Assembly (NCBI GenBank): GCA_002332905.1
Contig: DDAM01000004.1
Span: 71,122-103,165 of the forward strand
DNA length: 32,044 nucleotides
Direction: 5' to 3'
Source of the DNA: Firmicutes bacterium UBA2058
Lineage (GTDB): Bacteria > Bacillota > Clostridia > Tissierellales > Sedimentibacteraceae
A model generated the notes under the pieces. It was not told the DNA's origin and searched no databases. It saw nothing but the letters and a program-made list of their open reading frames with translations. This document shows positions 16,179 through 25,700 of the stretch, piece after piece. Within the stretch, counting starts at the first letter, position 1; every line of letters starts with the position of its first letter. The position numbers and the translations under genes are program-made.

Positions 16179-17399
16179 ATGCATGTTTCTGAAAGATTTT
16201 TAAAGTATGTTTCTTTTGATACTGAATCTAATCCAGAGTCTAGTACAGTTCCAACTAGTGAAAAGCAAAAGGATTTAGCTAGATTTTTAGTTGAAGAAAT
16301 GAAATCAATAGGTATAAAAGACGCATATATGGACGAATATGGTTATGTTTATGGTACAATAGAAAAAAATATTGATAAAGAAATCCCTACAATTGCTTTT
16401 ATTGCACATATGGATACATCACCTGATTTGTCAGGAAAAGATATAAAAGCCAGAATAGTAAAGAATTATGATGGAAATGATATAGTTTTAAATAAAGAAA
16501 AAAATATCATCATGAAAATATCAGAATTCGAGCATCTAAAAGGTAATATTGGCAAAGATTTAATTGTAACTGATGGTACTACTCTTCTTGGTGCTGATGA
16601 TAAGGCTGGTATAGCTGAAATTTTAACTATGGCTGAAACTCTTATAAATAATCCAAGCATTAAGCATGGAACTATAAAGCTTGGTTTCACACCTGATGAA
16701 GAAGTAGGCAGTGGAGCTGATCATTTTAATTTAAAGGATTTTGGTGCTGATTTTGGGTATACTGTAGATGGTGGTGAACTTGGTGAGCTTGAATATGAAA
16801 ACTTTAATGCAGCAAGCGCAAAAATAACTATTAACGGCACTAACATACACCCAGGCAGCGCAAAAGGTAAAATGGTAAGTGCCCTGCTTATAGGTATGGA
16901 GCTACATAATATGTTACCAGTGTTTGAAAATCCTGCGTTTACTGAAGATTATGAGGGTTTTAATCACTTAAATGATATGTCTGGAAATGTTGAGCAAGTT
17001 AAAATGCAATATATAATTCGAGACCATGATATGGATAAATTCAATATCAAAAAGGAAAGATTTGTTAAAATTGCTAATTATTTAAATGAAAAATACGGTG
17101 AAACTACAGTTGAATTAAAGCTTTCTGATTCATACTTTAATATGAAGGAAAAAATACTACCTCATATGCATATTATAGAAACTGCTAAAAAAGCAATGGT
17201 TGAACTTGATATAACTCCAAATATTATACCAATTAGAGGTGGTACTGATGGAGCAAGATTATCATTTATGGGACTTCCATGTCCTAACCTATGTACAGGC
17301 GGATATAACTTCCACGGCAGATATGAATACATACCAGTTCAGTCAATGGAAAGAGTAGTTGATATTTTATTAAAAATTGTAGAATTATATACAGTATAA
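16179..17399 (+). CDS. pepT: Peptidase T (tripeptide aminopeptidase)
   Basis: This 406-residue cytosolic M20 metallopeptidase removes the N-terminal residue from tripeptides. Zinc-site motifs are all present: HMDTSPD near residue 77, GADDKAGIAEI near 138, TPDEEVGSGADHF near 172 and TVDGGELGELEYENFNAA near 195, with a late GGYNFHGRYEYIPVQSME. Length fits the family (about 405-410). GGAGG lies nine bases before the ATG. Confidence 0.97.
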   Translation: MHVSERFLKYVSFDTESNPESSTVPTSEKQKDLARFLVEEMKSIGIKDAYMDEYGYVYGTIEKNIDKEIPTIAFIAHMDTSPDLSGKDIKARIVKNYDGNDIVLNKEKNIIMKISEFEHLKGNIGKDLIVTDGTTLLGADDKAGIAEILTMAETLINNPSIKHGTIKLGFTPDEEVGSGADHFNLKDFGADFGYTVDGGELGELEYENFNAASAKITINGTNIHPGSAKGKMVSALLIGMELHNMLPVFENPAFTEDYEGFNHLNDMSGNVEQVKMQYIIRDHDMDKFNIKKERFVKIANYLNEKYGETTVELKLSDSYFNMKEKILPHMHIIETAKKAMVELDITPNIIPIRGGTDGARLSFMGLPCPNLCTGGYNFHGRYEYIPVQSMERVVDILLKIVELYTV

Positions 17400-17473
17400 A
17401 TTTTATAGTTGATAATATTTGTCATATAAGATATTATTAAATTAGGAAATATTTAGAAGAAAGGGAATTTATT

Positions 17474-18079
17474 ATGATTATAGAAGCTATTATTATAGGT
17501 ATAATTATTGGTACAATTAGAAAAGGTAAGCTTTCTAGGCTTGAGTATTTAAAGGTTAATCTTTCACCGCTCATTATCTTAGCTCTAATTTCATTTTTGT
17601 CAATAATTGTTATGAACTTAGGTTTGTTAGATTTTAATTCAAGTCTATATAATGTCTTTTTAATACTTACATATGCTCTTATAATAATAGTATTAACGTT
17701 TAACTTAGACAAAAAATTCATGTTTTTACCTTTAATTGGTGTAATGATGAACTTTATATGTATGTGTGTCAATAGCTTCAAAATACCAGTTAAAAGTGAT
17801 ATAATTCTTAGTCTTTACGGCGAAGAGATGCACAGTTTACTTGTGGCAAATAAAGTAAAATTTTTCATGCCTGCAGAAAATGCAAATTTAAGCGCTCTTG
17901 GCAAACTATTTTCTTTAAATCAATATTATATATATGATGTTATATTAAGTATAGGTGATATTATAATTTTTGTAGGCATAATACTTGTCATACAAGAATT
18001 AATGACTGATAAATACCTTAAAACTAGAGATTCAATAACACTTTCAAAGTCTTTATATAAAAAGAAAAAAAGATACTAA
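17474..18079 (+). CDS. Membrane protein resembling DUF5317
   Basis: This 201-residue protein has about five hydrophobic segments, beginning at residue 2, and a basic C-terminus (YKKKKRY). The early RKGKLSRLEYLK and the mid-protein NSFKIPVKSD recall DUF5317 proteins of Clostridia, whose function is unknown; I hold this match loosely. AAGGG lies eight bases ahead of the ATG. It follows pepT by 74 bp and could be read from the same promoter. A strong terminator follows. Confidence 0.75.
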   Translation: MIIEAIIIGIIIGTIRKGKLSRLEYLKVNLSPLIILALISFLSIIVMNLGLLDFNSSLYNVFLILTYALIIIVLTFNLDKKFMFLPLIGVMMNFICMCVNSFKIPVKSDIILSLYGEEMHSLLVANKVKFFMPAENANLSALGKLFSLNQYYIYDVILSIGDIIIFVGIILVIQELMTDKYLKTRDSITLSKSLYKKKKRY

Positions 18080-18090
18080 TATTATTTTAA

Positions 18091-18140
18091 CAAAAAATAA
18101 AGTAGTGATACATATTTTATGTTCACTACTTTATTTTTTG
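18091..18140. terminator. Bidirectional terminator between convergent genes
   Basis: An 18-bp perfect inverted repeat (18091-18108 with 18123-18140) has an A-run on the left and a T-run on the right, so it can stop both the membrane-protein gene (plus) and the XRE gene (minus). The right arm overlaps the last codons of the XRE gene. Confidence 0.9.
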
Positions 18141-18526
18141 TTTTCTTCTATATTAGTTAACATTTCTTCAGCTAAAGCTTCTGCCCTTGCGATAAATTTA
18201 ATTTGATTTCTATAATCAGTAAATCTTTTTAAGATATTTAATATCTCGATTTCATTTTCATTTAATGATTTATAGTCTTCTATATTTTCTTTTATTACAT
18301 AACTGCTTTCTAAGTCATTAGTGTTTATATCAGCTGGTTCATCAGTCATTAAAAACTCAACGCTACATCCTAGAAACTTTGCAACCTTATATAAATTATC
18401 TACTTTGGGAATATTTTGTTTCCACTTAGCAATAGAACCATTACTTATCTTAACGCTTTCTTCTATGTATGCTATAGACATATTTTTATCGTCTGCAATT
18501 TTTTTGATTCTATCGTACAATGTCAA
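18131..18526 (-). CDS. XRE-family helix-turn-helix regulator
   Basis: This 131-residue protein has a Cro/CI-type HTH in residues 3-60 (ISNGSIAKWKQNIPKVDNLYKVAKFLGCSVEFLM). A charged C-terminal region follows (about 65-131), possibly for dimerisation or ligand response. No partner peptidase or toxin lies next to it. GAGGTG precedes the ATG. The upstream DNA repeats TTTAGAA motifs and carries an outward plus-strand promoter, so autoregulation or control of that transcript is possible but not shown. Confidence 0.9.
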   Translation of the reverse strand: MTLYDRIKKIADDKNMSIAYIEESVKISNGSIAKWKQNIPKVDNLYKVAKFLGCSVEFLMTDEPADINTNDLESSYVIKENIEDYKSLNENEIEILNILKRFTDYRNQIKFIARAEALAEEMLTNIEENKK

Positions 18527-18572
18527 AATATCACCTCTTTTGATATAATTTAGAAAACTTTCAAATTTATAG

Positions 18573-18601
18573 TTGACATTTAGAATATTTTCTATTATAC
18601 T
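18573..18601 (+). promoter_or_regulatory. Consensus plus-strand promoter without an obvious gene
   Basis: TTGACA (18573-18578) and TATACT (18596-18601) are exactly 17 bp apart, facing away from the XRE gene. No plus-strand coding frame follows for kilobases. Confidence 0.6.
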
Positions 18602-18931
18602 TAAAATAAGAAAACAAATAACTTGACATACATATACGTTTTGCCAATTTATTTGTTATACTCAAAAATCATCATTATAATTCTATAATATAACAAATAT
18701 TCTATATATACAACAAAAATCTTATATTTGTTAAAAATTAGACTAGAAACTTTATCTCTGCACAAAGGTTTTGTAATTTAAATTAGTTGCAATACTATAC
18801 CTAGTAAATTCCCCCTTTACATATATGTGGTATAACATTGCAACTAATTTAACCATTTTATTAATAATGGCTACTAAAATGGATGTATTTATAAATAATA
18901 TATAAATTGTTGGCAACTGGTTTTTATCAAA
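18602..18931 (+). ncRNA. Candidate non-coding transcript with strong hairpin
   Basis: Between the promoter above and the hairpin at 18932-18965, which has a plus-strand T-run, lie about 330 bases without a gene. They contain a 23-nt inverted repeat (18779-18801 with 18829-18851, 21 pairs, 27-nt loop with CCCCC). I recognise no RNA family. The region could equally be plain spacer, since the terminator mainly serves the minus-strand SPFH gene. Confidence 0.3.
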
Positions 18932-18965
18932 CAAAAAAAGCTGTTAGGTCGTACAGCTTTTTTTG
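18932..18965. terminator. Terminator of the NfeD-SPFH operon (bidirectional form)
   Basis: A 13-bp perfect stem (18932-18944 with 18953-18965) has an 8-nt loop and A/T runs in both arms. It lies directly beyond the SPFH stop codon on the minus strand. Confidence 0.85.
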
Positions 18966-18970
18966 TTATA

Positions 18971-19906
18971 TTAATTTATATTAATATTATCTTCTTTTAT
19001 AGTTTCAACAAATGCAGTAGCAAGATTTGCAACATTCTGCAAGTTTGATGGTATAATAATTTTTGTTGATTTACCATCCGCTACCTTTGTTAAAGCTTCG
19101 AAGCTTTTTAAAGTTAAAACTTCCTGTGTTGGGTCAGCTTCTTTTAGCATTTTTAATCCTTCAGATTCAGCTTGACGAAGCTTAAGTATTGCCTCTGCTT
19201 CACCCTCTGCTTCTCTGATAGCAGCCTCTTTTTTAGCCTCCGCTCTTAGTATAGCCGATGTTTTTTCAGCCTCTGCCTGCAATATCACAGATTCTTTTTT
19301 ACCCTCTGCAATTAATACTGCTGATTTCTTTTCACCCTCTGCTCTAAGTATTGATTCTCTTCTTTCTCTCTCTGCCTTCATTTGTTTTTCCATAGCATCT
19401 TGGATTTCTGAAGGAGGCATAATATTTTTTAATTCAACTCTGTTAATTTTAATTCCCCAAGGGTCAGTTGCTTCATCAAGCACACTTCTCATTTTAGTAT
19501 TTATTAACTCTCTTGATGTTAGTGTCTCGTCTAGCTCTAAATCACCTATTATATTTCTCAAACTAGTAGCTGTTAAGTTTTCTATAGCTGACATTGGATG
19601 ATCAACACCATATGTATAAAACTTAGGGTCAGAAATTTGAAAGTATACTACTGTATCAATTTGCATTGTTACATTATCTTTTGTTATAACAGGCTGAGGT
19701 GGAAAATCAATTACTTGTTCCTTTAATGAAACTCTTTTTGCAATTTTGTCAATAAGTGGTAACTTAAAATGCAATCCAACACTCCATGTTCCCTGATATG
19801 CACCAAGTCTTTCTACAACAAACGCATGAGCTTGTGGAACAACCTTAATATTTGACACTACTAAAATTAATGCTACTAAAATTATAATTCCTATCAATCC
19901 TGGCAT
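18971..19906 (-). CDS. SPFH/stomatin-family membrane protein (paraslipin, QmcA-like)
   Basis: This 311-residue protein has one N-terminal membrane helix (1-22) and an SPFH domain to about residue 170 (VPQAHAFVVERLGAYQGTW, VVYFQISDPKFYTYGV). A long Ala/Glu/Lys helix follows (about 170-255) with repeating RAEGEKKSA-type units, and a C-terminal segment completes it. Such proteins form large membrane-bound rings that organise lipid microdomains. They usually pair with an NfeD protein, which is encoded 48 bp upstream here. The SD is GGAGG before the ATG. Confidence 0.93.
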   Translation of the reverse strand: MPGLIGIIILVALILVVSNIKVVPQAHAFVVERLGAYQGTWSVGLHFKLPLIDKIAKRVSLKEQVIDFPPQPVITKDNVTMQIDTVVYFQISDPKFYTYGVDHPMSAIENLTATSLRNIIGDLELDETLTSRELINTKMRSVLDEATDPWGIKINRVELKNIMPPSEIQDAMEKQMKAERERRESILRAEGEKKSAVLIAEGKKESVILQAEAEKTSAILRAEAKKEAAIREAEGEAEAILKLRQAESEGLKMLKEADPTQEVLTLKSFEALTKVADGKSTKIIIPSNLQNVANLATAFVETIKEDNININ

Positions 19907-19954
19907 ATTAAATATCCTCCTATAAATTTATAATTTAATTTTTTATTAAAATTT

Positions 19955-20392
19955 TTACTCATCTTTACTTACAATTAGCTTTACACCGACTATTTTTTTG
20001 ATGTAAACTACTGCATCCTTTTCTATCTCTAAATTGTCATATAGAGATCTTGCTGACCATATTTGCCCTTTTACCTGCACTGAACCTTCATTATTTAAAT
20101 TGTTAATTCTAGAGATAACTTTTGCTCGTTCTCCTATTAACCCTTCAGCATTTGTTTTTGTCTTTCCAATTTTGAGATACTTAGTGACAATAGGTCTAGT
20201 AAAAATTAAAAGTACGATTGAAACAACGAAAAATGCAGTAACTTGAACTAATAAATTAGCACCTAAGCTGTAGGTCAAAAACGCTATTAAAGCACCAAAG
20301 GCAAACCATATAGTGGCTACACCCATTGTCAACCCTTCTATGACTATGCATGAAATCATTACTATTATCCATGCTAAGCCCATATTTTCCAT
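19955..20392 (-). CDS. nfeD: NfeD-like membrane protein
   Basis: This is a 145-residue short-form NfeD without the protease domain. It has three or four hydrophobic segments (about 5-75) and a C-terminal OB-fold (about 85-145, GLIGERAKVIS...GSVQVKGQIWSARS). I choose ATG 20390-20392 because GGGAGGTG lies five bases ahead; the upstream in-frame extension of 25 residues looks non-coding. It is the usual partner of the SPFH protein encoded downstream. Confidence 0.92.
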   Translation of the reverse strand: MENMGLAWIIVMISCIVIEGLTMGVATIWFAFGALIAFLTYSLGANLLVQVTAFFVVSIVLLIFTRPIVTKYLKIGKTKTNAEGLIGERAKVISRINNLNNEGSVQVKGQIWSARSLYDNLEIEKDAVVYIKKIVGVKLIVSKDE

Positions 20393-20528
20393 ACTAACAC
20401 CTCCCTTATATATATTAGCATAGTCTCGACTACAAATGTATAATCTATACCTATACATTTGAACCATTTTTAATATCTACCAATATTATACTACAATTTT
20501 ATAATAATGTAAATATAATTTACCCTTT

Positions 20529-22082
20529 TTATTCAAATAAGTTTATCATTGGTTGATAAGGATTTACATAATTATTGTGTATACTAAAAGTAAAGTGTAA
20601 ATGAGGTCCAGTTGAAAATCCTGTTGATCCTACAGTTCCTATGAAGTCTCCCTTTTTTACTTCATCTCCAGCTTTTACATCCATAGTATCAAGATGATAG
20701 TAAGTCGTAAATAACCCAAATCCATGGTCTATTACTATAGTATTGCCTGTTAAAATCATATATCTTGTTAATACAACCTTGCCAGTATTGGATGCCTTTA
20801 TTTTGGTACCTTTAGGTGCTGCTAAATCTATACCTGAATGTCTTGAAGATGTTTTTTCATCATTTACATATCTAATTTCAGCAAAGTCTGTTGTTAGTAT
20901 ACCTTCAATCGGCATAATAAAATTATCTTCCCATAGCTTTTCTGAGGATGAAACATTTCTTGCAGCTTTAACATATTCAACATACTCTTTATTAGCTTCC
21001 TGTGTTCTAGTTTGACTGTTGACATCATCAGAAATTTCTAGATACTGTGTTTTAAAGCTTTTATTATTAACTGTAAAGGTTTTGGATAATTTATATTCGT
21101 TATCCTTTCCTTCATTTATAGTACAATTTATTTCATATTCACCAGGTACAGTCTCAAGACTAATAGGCATTATGCTTATATATCCTTCTTCATGCTTAAA
21201 TATTTCAATTTCAGAATCAACAGCTGTACAGCTGATTTTTAGACTTTCATCAGCATTTGAATTTTTTATCATTACTGACAATGCATTGCCAGGATAATTA
21301 TCGTTTGACAATAGCACTAATTCAGTAGGTAAATCTACATTAGCTACAAAATTAATATTTTGCTCTCCATAATAATCTCTGTTAATTTTTTCATTCCATT
21401 TTGCAACTAGTTCTACATAGTATTCACCGTCAGAATTTATATTTTTTACAATATCATTAAAAGATTTTGCTGTTCTTACAATTTCACCATTATCATATAT
21501 TTTAAAAATATAATTATCAGGTTCTATATCAAAATTCAATGAAAAATTATCACCATTTGTTACATTAAGAATGTTATTATTATTATCGACAATGCCTTCT
21601 TTTTCAAAAAAGCTATTATTTACTCTTTTAAATGTCCATTTATATTGTCCGCTTAAATCTAATAATTCTTCATTTTTCTTAAAGACAACACTTGGTATTG
21701 TATTATTAACATATAAATCTACAAAATCATCATTTAGAAAAAATTTTTTCGATACATAATCTTTTACTTCATATATATTATCATCTTTCAAAATATATGT
21801 TTTTTGATTATCGTAGTTAAATGCGAAAAAGTAGGCATCATCCTCTCCATTTTTATGCTTTATTATTGCTTCAAAATCAGGCTCTATAGAAAAATTTTTA
21901 ATTTTTTCAGATTTATTTATTGCCTCTTTTATTAATTTTGCAGTTTGACTATTTGTATTTAATGTAGTTTTTTCATTAGTCCTTGTATTGATTAAATCAA
22001 TATCTTTAATTCCAACTATATTTGAACTACATCCAACTAAAAATATAATAACTATTAATAAAAATAAGTATTTAATTTTCAT
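20529..22082 (-). CDS. Lipoprotein M23 peptidase (LytM/gametolysin-type)
   Basis: This 517-residue secreted lipoprotein has signal residues 1-18 with lipobox LVGC. A long N-terminal part (about 20-370) of beta-rich sequence is probably Ig-like; I do not recognise a family in it. The C-terminal M23 domain (about 390-517) has HSGIDLAAP, STGFSTGPHLHF and the metal ligands H-x3-D and HxH, so it should be an active peptidoglycan endopeptidase. I start at ATG 22080-22082, six bases after GAGGTG. The gene stands alone, with a hairpin cluster upstream. Confidence 0.9.
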   Translation of the reverse strand: MKIKYLFLLIVIIFLVGCSSNIVGIKDIDLINTRTNEKTTLNTNSQTAKLIKEAINKSEKIKNFSIEPDFEAIIKHKNGEDDAYFFAFNYDNQKTYILKDDNIYEVKDYVSKKFFLNDDFVDLYVNNTIPSVVFKKNEELLDLSGQYKWTFKRVNNSFFEKEGIVDNNNNILNVTNGDNFSLNFDIEPDNYIFKIYDNGEIVRTAKSFNDIVKNINSDGEYYVELVAKWNEKINRDYYGEQNINFVANVDLPTELVLLSNDNYPGNALSVMIKNSNADESLKISCTAVDSEIEIFKHEEGYISIMPISLETVPGEYEINCTINEGKDNEYKLSKTFTVNNKSFKTQYLEISDDVNSQTRTQEANKEYVEYVKAARNVSSSEKLWEDNFIMPIEGILTTDFAEIRYVNDEKTSSRHSGIDLAAPKGTKIKASNTGKVVLTRYMILTGNTIVIDHGFGLFTTYYHLDTMDVKAGDEVKKGDFIGTVGSTGFSTGPHLHFTFSIHNNYVNPYQPMINLFE

Positions 22083-22175
22083 CTCAATCACCTCATGAAA
22101 TATATCTTAATACTATTATAAATAATATTTAAAATATTATTTGTTAAAACATTTAAAATATTATTAGATAAAAAA

Positions 22176-22256
22176 GTGAACTACGTTCACTCTACGGAAG
22201 AATCGTTCCGATTCTTCATTTATCTAATAGGAAAGAGAACTTTCCTATTAGATAAA
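22176..22256. repeat. Hairpin cluster, dispersed repeat family
   Basis: Three perfect stems lie in a row: GTGAAC/GTTCAC (22176-22190), GAAGAATCG/CGATTCTTC (22197-22217) and a 17-bp stem (22219-22235 with 22240-22256). The right arm of the third matches window position 1-17. The first two align with the element at 13376 in reverse orientation. The cluster lies after the flavodoxin terminator and before the M23 gene. Confidence 0.7.
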
Positions 22257-22282
22257 AAAAGAACTTAGCAAACTTAAGTTCT
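22253..22282 (-). terminator. Terminator of the solute-binding/regulator/flavodoxin operon
   Basis: A stem (22261-22267 with 22275-22281) overlaps the flavodoxin stop codon and is followed on the minus strand by a run of Us (A-run 22254-22260). Confidence 0.75.
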
Positions 22283-22769
22283 AATTATTACTCATTATCT
22301 TTATAAACTCTTCTATATTTTTTTCATTTATTTTTGGATAAGTTTTATGTCCATCATTTTCAAACATTTTAATTACCATTCCAACTATAATTTTATCTAT
22401 ACCTTTTGCTTTTTTTAAATCTATTTCTCCACCTAGCCATGATTTATATGTACAATTTTGCAATAGTTTTTTTTCAAAATTAACATTGAAGTCTTTATTT
22501 ATATTTTCCTCCATTCCGCTGCAAATAAATAATCCTAAGTTTTTTTTAATCAGCTCTTCAGCATTTTGCTCACAAAACATCTTAATTTTTTTATTTATTT
22601 GACCCATACGAATAGAGCTCCCAATAATAACTGTATCATATAAAGATAAATCTAACCCTTTAACTTTTTTTATATCTACCAAATTAGCATTATTAAGTCC
22701 TTTTGCTATCTTTTCTGAACAGGTTTTAGTCGTTCCGTATTTACTTGAATAAATTACAGCTGCGTTCAT
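22281..22769 (-). CDS. Flavodoxin-domain protein
   Basis: This 162-residue protein begins AAVIYSSKYGTTKTCSEKIA, an FMN phosphate-binding loop of flavodoxins, and continues with VIIGSSIRMGQINKKIK, resembling the HemG-type flavodoxin domain. It probably binds FMN and passes electrons; the partner is unknown. Its start overlaps the stop of the large regulator gene by one base (TAATG), and its SD (GGAGG) lies within that gene, so the two are translationally coupled. This is an unexpected third member for a sensory operon. Confidence 0.88.
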   Translation of the reverse strand: MNAAVIYSSKYGTTKTCSEKIAKGLNNANLVDIKKVKGLDLSLYDTVIIGSSIRMGQINKKIKMFCEQNAEELIKKNLGLFICSGMEENINKDFNVNFEKKLLQNCTYKSWLGGEIDLKKAKGIDKIIVGMVIKMFENDGHKTYPKINEKNIEEFIKIMSNN

Positions 22770-25700
22770 TATTTATTTTCCTCCATAGTTAAAATTTTAA
22801 GTTCATCTCTTTTTTTAACATTTTGTTTTGTACATATATTCCAAACATGCACTCGTACAGTGTTTATACTAATATTTAAAATATCCGCTATTTCTTCGTT
22901 TGCTTTACCTTCTTCAATTAACCTTAATATCTCATTTTCTCTAGTAGATAATTCCTTATTACAGCTACCACATAAATTTAGCAAATCCCTTCTACTTTTA
23001 ACATTAAACTTATTGAAAATATTTCTAATATGTGTTTTAAGAGTATTAGAGGAAATATCTAAGCAATTTGCTATTTCTGTATTTGTCTTATTACTGCAAA
23101 GTAGATTAACTATTTCTTCCTCCCTCTTTGTCAATTGAGTGTCAATTGGAAGAAGTTTAATTAAACTAGTAAAAAAATCAGTATTATTTCTATTAATTAA
23201 TCTATATTTATGGGCTACTTCATCAATTATAGCATATATTTCGTCCATTTTATTAATAATTTCACCTATGTTGTACATTCCACTGCAAAAATAATTACCA
23301 TAAAAATATTCTACTCCCATTTTAACTAAAGCTTCAAACTCTCCCTTGTTAATTACATTACTAGCTATTACTTTAATATTATTTAATTTTGCATAACTTA
23401 TAATATTCATAATAAGACATTGTCTGTTTTCATCCCTATCCACTCCTCTAACTAATAAAGAGGATATTTTAATGTAAGAGGGATTAACACATAATAATAT
23501 AGCTTCATTTGAATATGATGTACCATACTTACCTAGTGAAATTTCAATTCCTCGTTTATGTAATTCTTTATTTTTTGATTTTAGTATGCAATCATCACAA
23601 TACTCGCTATCTATAATTTCAACAACAATATTTTTATATAAATCAGCATGCTCAAAATCTATTTCAGAAATAGCATCATTACTAATCATTTCATTTGTGA
23701 TTGAATTAAAAAATATCTTGCTGTCTCCAAATTCTTTATTTTTGTCACGAATATGCTTAAATACACTTTTAAGCCCTAGTCTTTCTAATATAAAAAGCTT
23801 GTTGCTTAATCTTGCTTCAGTAACTACTTCCTCAAAGGATTTTAATATACTATTTTGTGTTCTTAGTATTGCATTATATCCAATTATTCTATGCTCCATA
23901 ATTGAAAATATTGGTTCATACATATAATTAAGACATGGACTACTTAATATATCATACAATGCATTTTGTCTATCAAGTATAGCAATACTTTCTAAATATG
24001 CTTTTTTATTAAATACTACTACATTTTCATTTTGGCTATGTCTTGCTTCATTTAACGCAAATTCAGCATTTTTTAGCATTAAATCAACACTGTTAGCATC
24101 ACTACTATAGACAACTTCACCTGCAATTATTTCAACTGAGCATGGCAACAATGTATTAATTTTATTCTGTATTTCCCTAATAAAAATTTTTAAATACTCT
24201 ATAGTTTTATTGTGATTTTTAAGATTATAAATATATATTCCAATACAACTATCCGTCATTCTTCCATATAACTTACTTTCTATTTCCATTTGTGATAAGA
24301 ACTCAGAAACATATTTTATATAGCTTATAGATAAATCTGTTTTATACATATAATCAAGATTATTACTGATTTTATAGTCTATTAGTATTAATGCTCCATA
24401 ATAATTATTGTCATGCAGCTCTTTTATTTGCTTAATAAAATAATTTACCTTCAAATAACCTGTAGCAAGGTCATGCTTCGTTTCATATTCAAGCTGCTTA
24501 TGTCTAGATATTTCTTCTGTTACCTCTGACACAACACCTAGCAAACATTGATTTGGTGCAGTAATAGTCTTAATTCGAAACCATCTAGAACTGTAAGCAC
24601 TGTTAAAGTAATATGTATCATCAAAACCCTCTTCTTTGTTTTTAGTTATAGCCTTAATAATAAAATTCCAAAATTCTAATGTTACCACATTATTATCTGA
24701 TTTATTTCTATCAATAGACAATAAATTAAACATAGAGTCAGTTAAAAAAACCTTATTAATACTGTAGTCAACTTCAAATCCTGCTATTGGTAATCCAATC
24801 AAATCTATAGTTTGAGATAATTTTGAAGCTGCTAAGGCGACATCATAATTAAGCTTTTCAATAGCACTAGATAATTCATCAACCTCATTTACACCAATTT
24901 TTTCTAATTGCTTTGGCTTTTTAGGATTTATAGCATTTACCTTTTTGACAAGTTCCTTAATAGGTCTTACAAACATCTCACCAGCACACAAAATACCGAT
25001 AATACCTAAAACAATAGATAATAAAAATGCCATTAAAAAAATATTTGTTATTCTATCAGAAACCTTAAACAATTCGCTTTTAGTCACAATACAGGCTAGT
25101 CTCCACTTGTCATTATTAAAATGCGAATCAGAACTATAAATCTCTAAATCATTTACCATACATAATGTATCAAGCTTATTTTTAGTATCTGTTTTCATTA
25201 TATATAGATTTTCATACTTATTTGTTGACGACAATAAAAAACTACTATATCTTTTGTCATTAAGAACATCAAAATATGCACCAGTGTGCAATGAATTATT
25301 AATAAGTATATTATTATTTTCATCTGCTTTATATAACATATATATAGAGTTTTCATATGGTATTTCTGCTGTTGGCATTTTGTTAAGCACTATATCCTCT
25401 GAAATTTCTATACCATATAAACCATATACCTTGCCTAACATATTTATAAGAGGTACTGTGAATGTGATTATCTCTCTATCTAAATTTGATAGCTTAAATG
25501 TATTACTCCAATATCCATACAAGTTAACTGGATTAGTATTATCCTCAGAAACTGCTTTAATTGGCATTGCATAAAAATCACAGTCTTCACTTTCCACAAT
25601 CTTATTAAAATCAAAATTATATGTCCATAGACTATCAAGTTTAATATCCTCACTATGTGCAATACTAAATGGACCTACTCTGTACAGTATATCTGAATAA

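Noticed and set aside
18752..18934. 60-residue minus-strand frame in the gap before the SPFH gene
   Set aside because: It spans the strong inverted repeat, lacks an SD and shows no protein-like pattern. It is better explained as non-coding.
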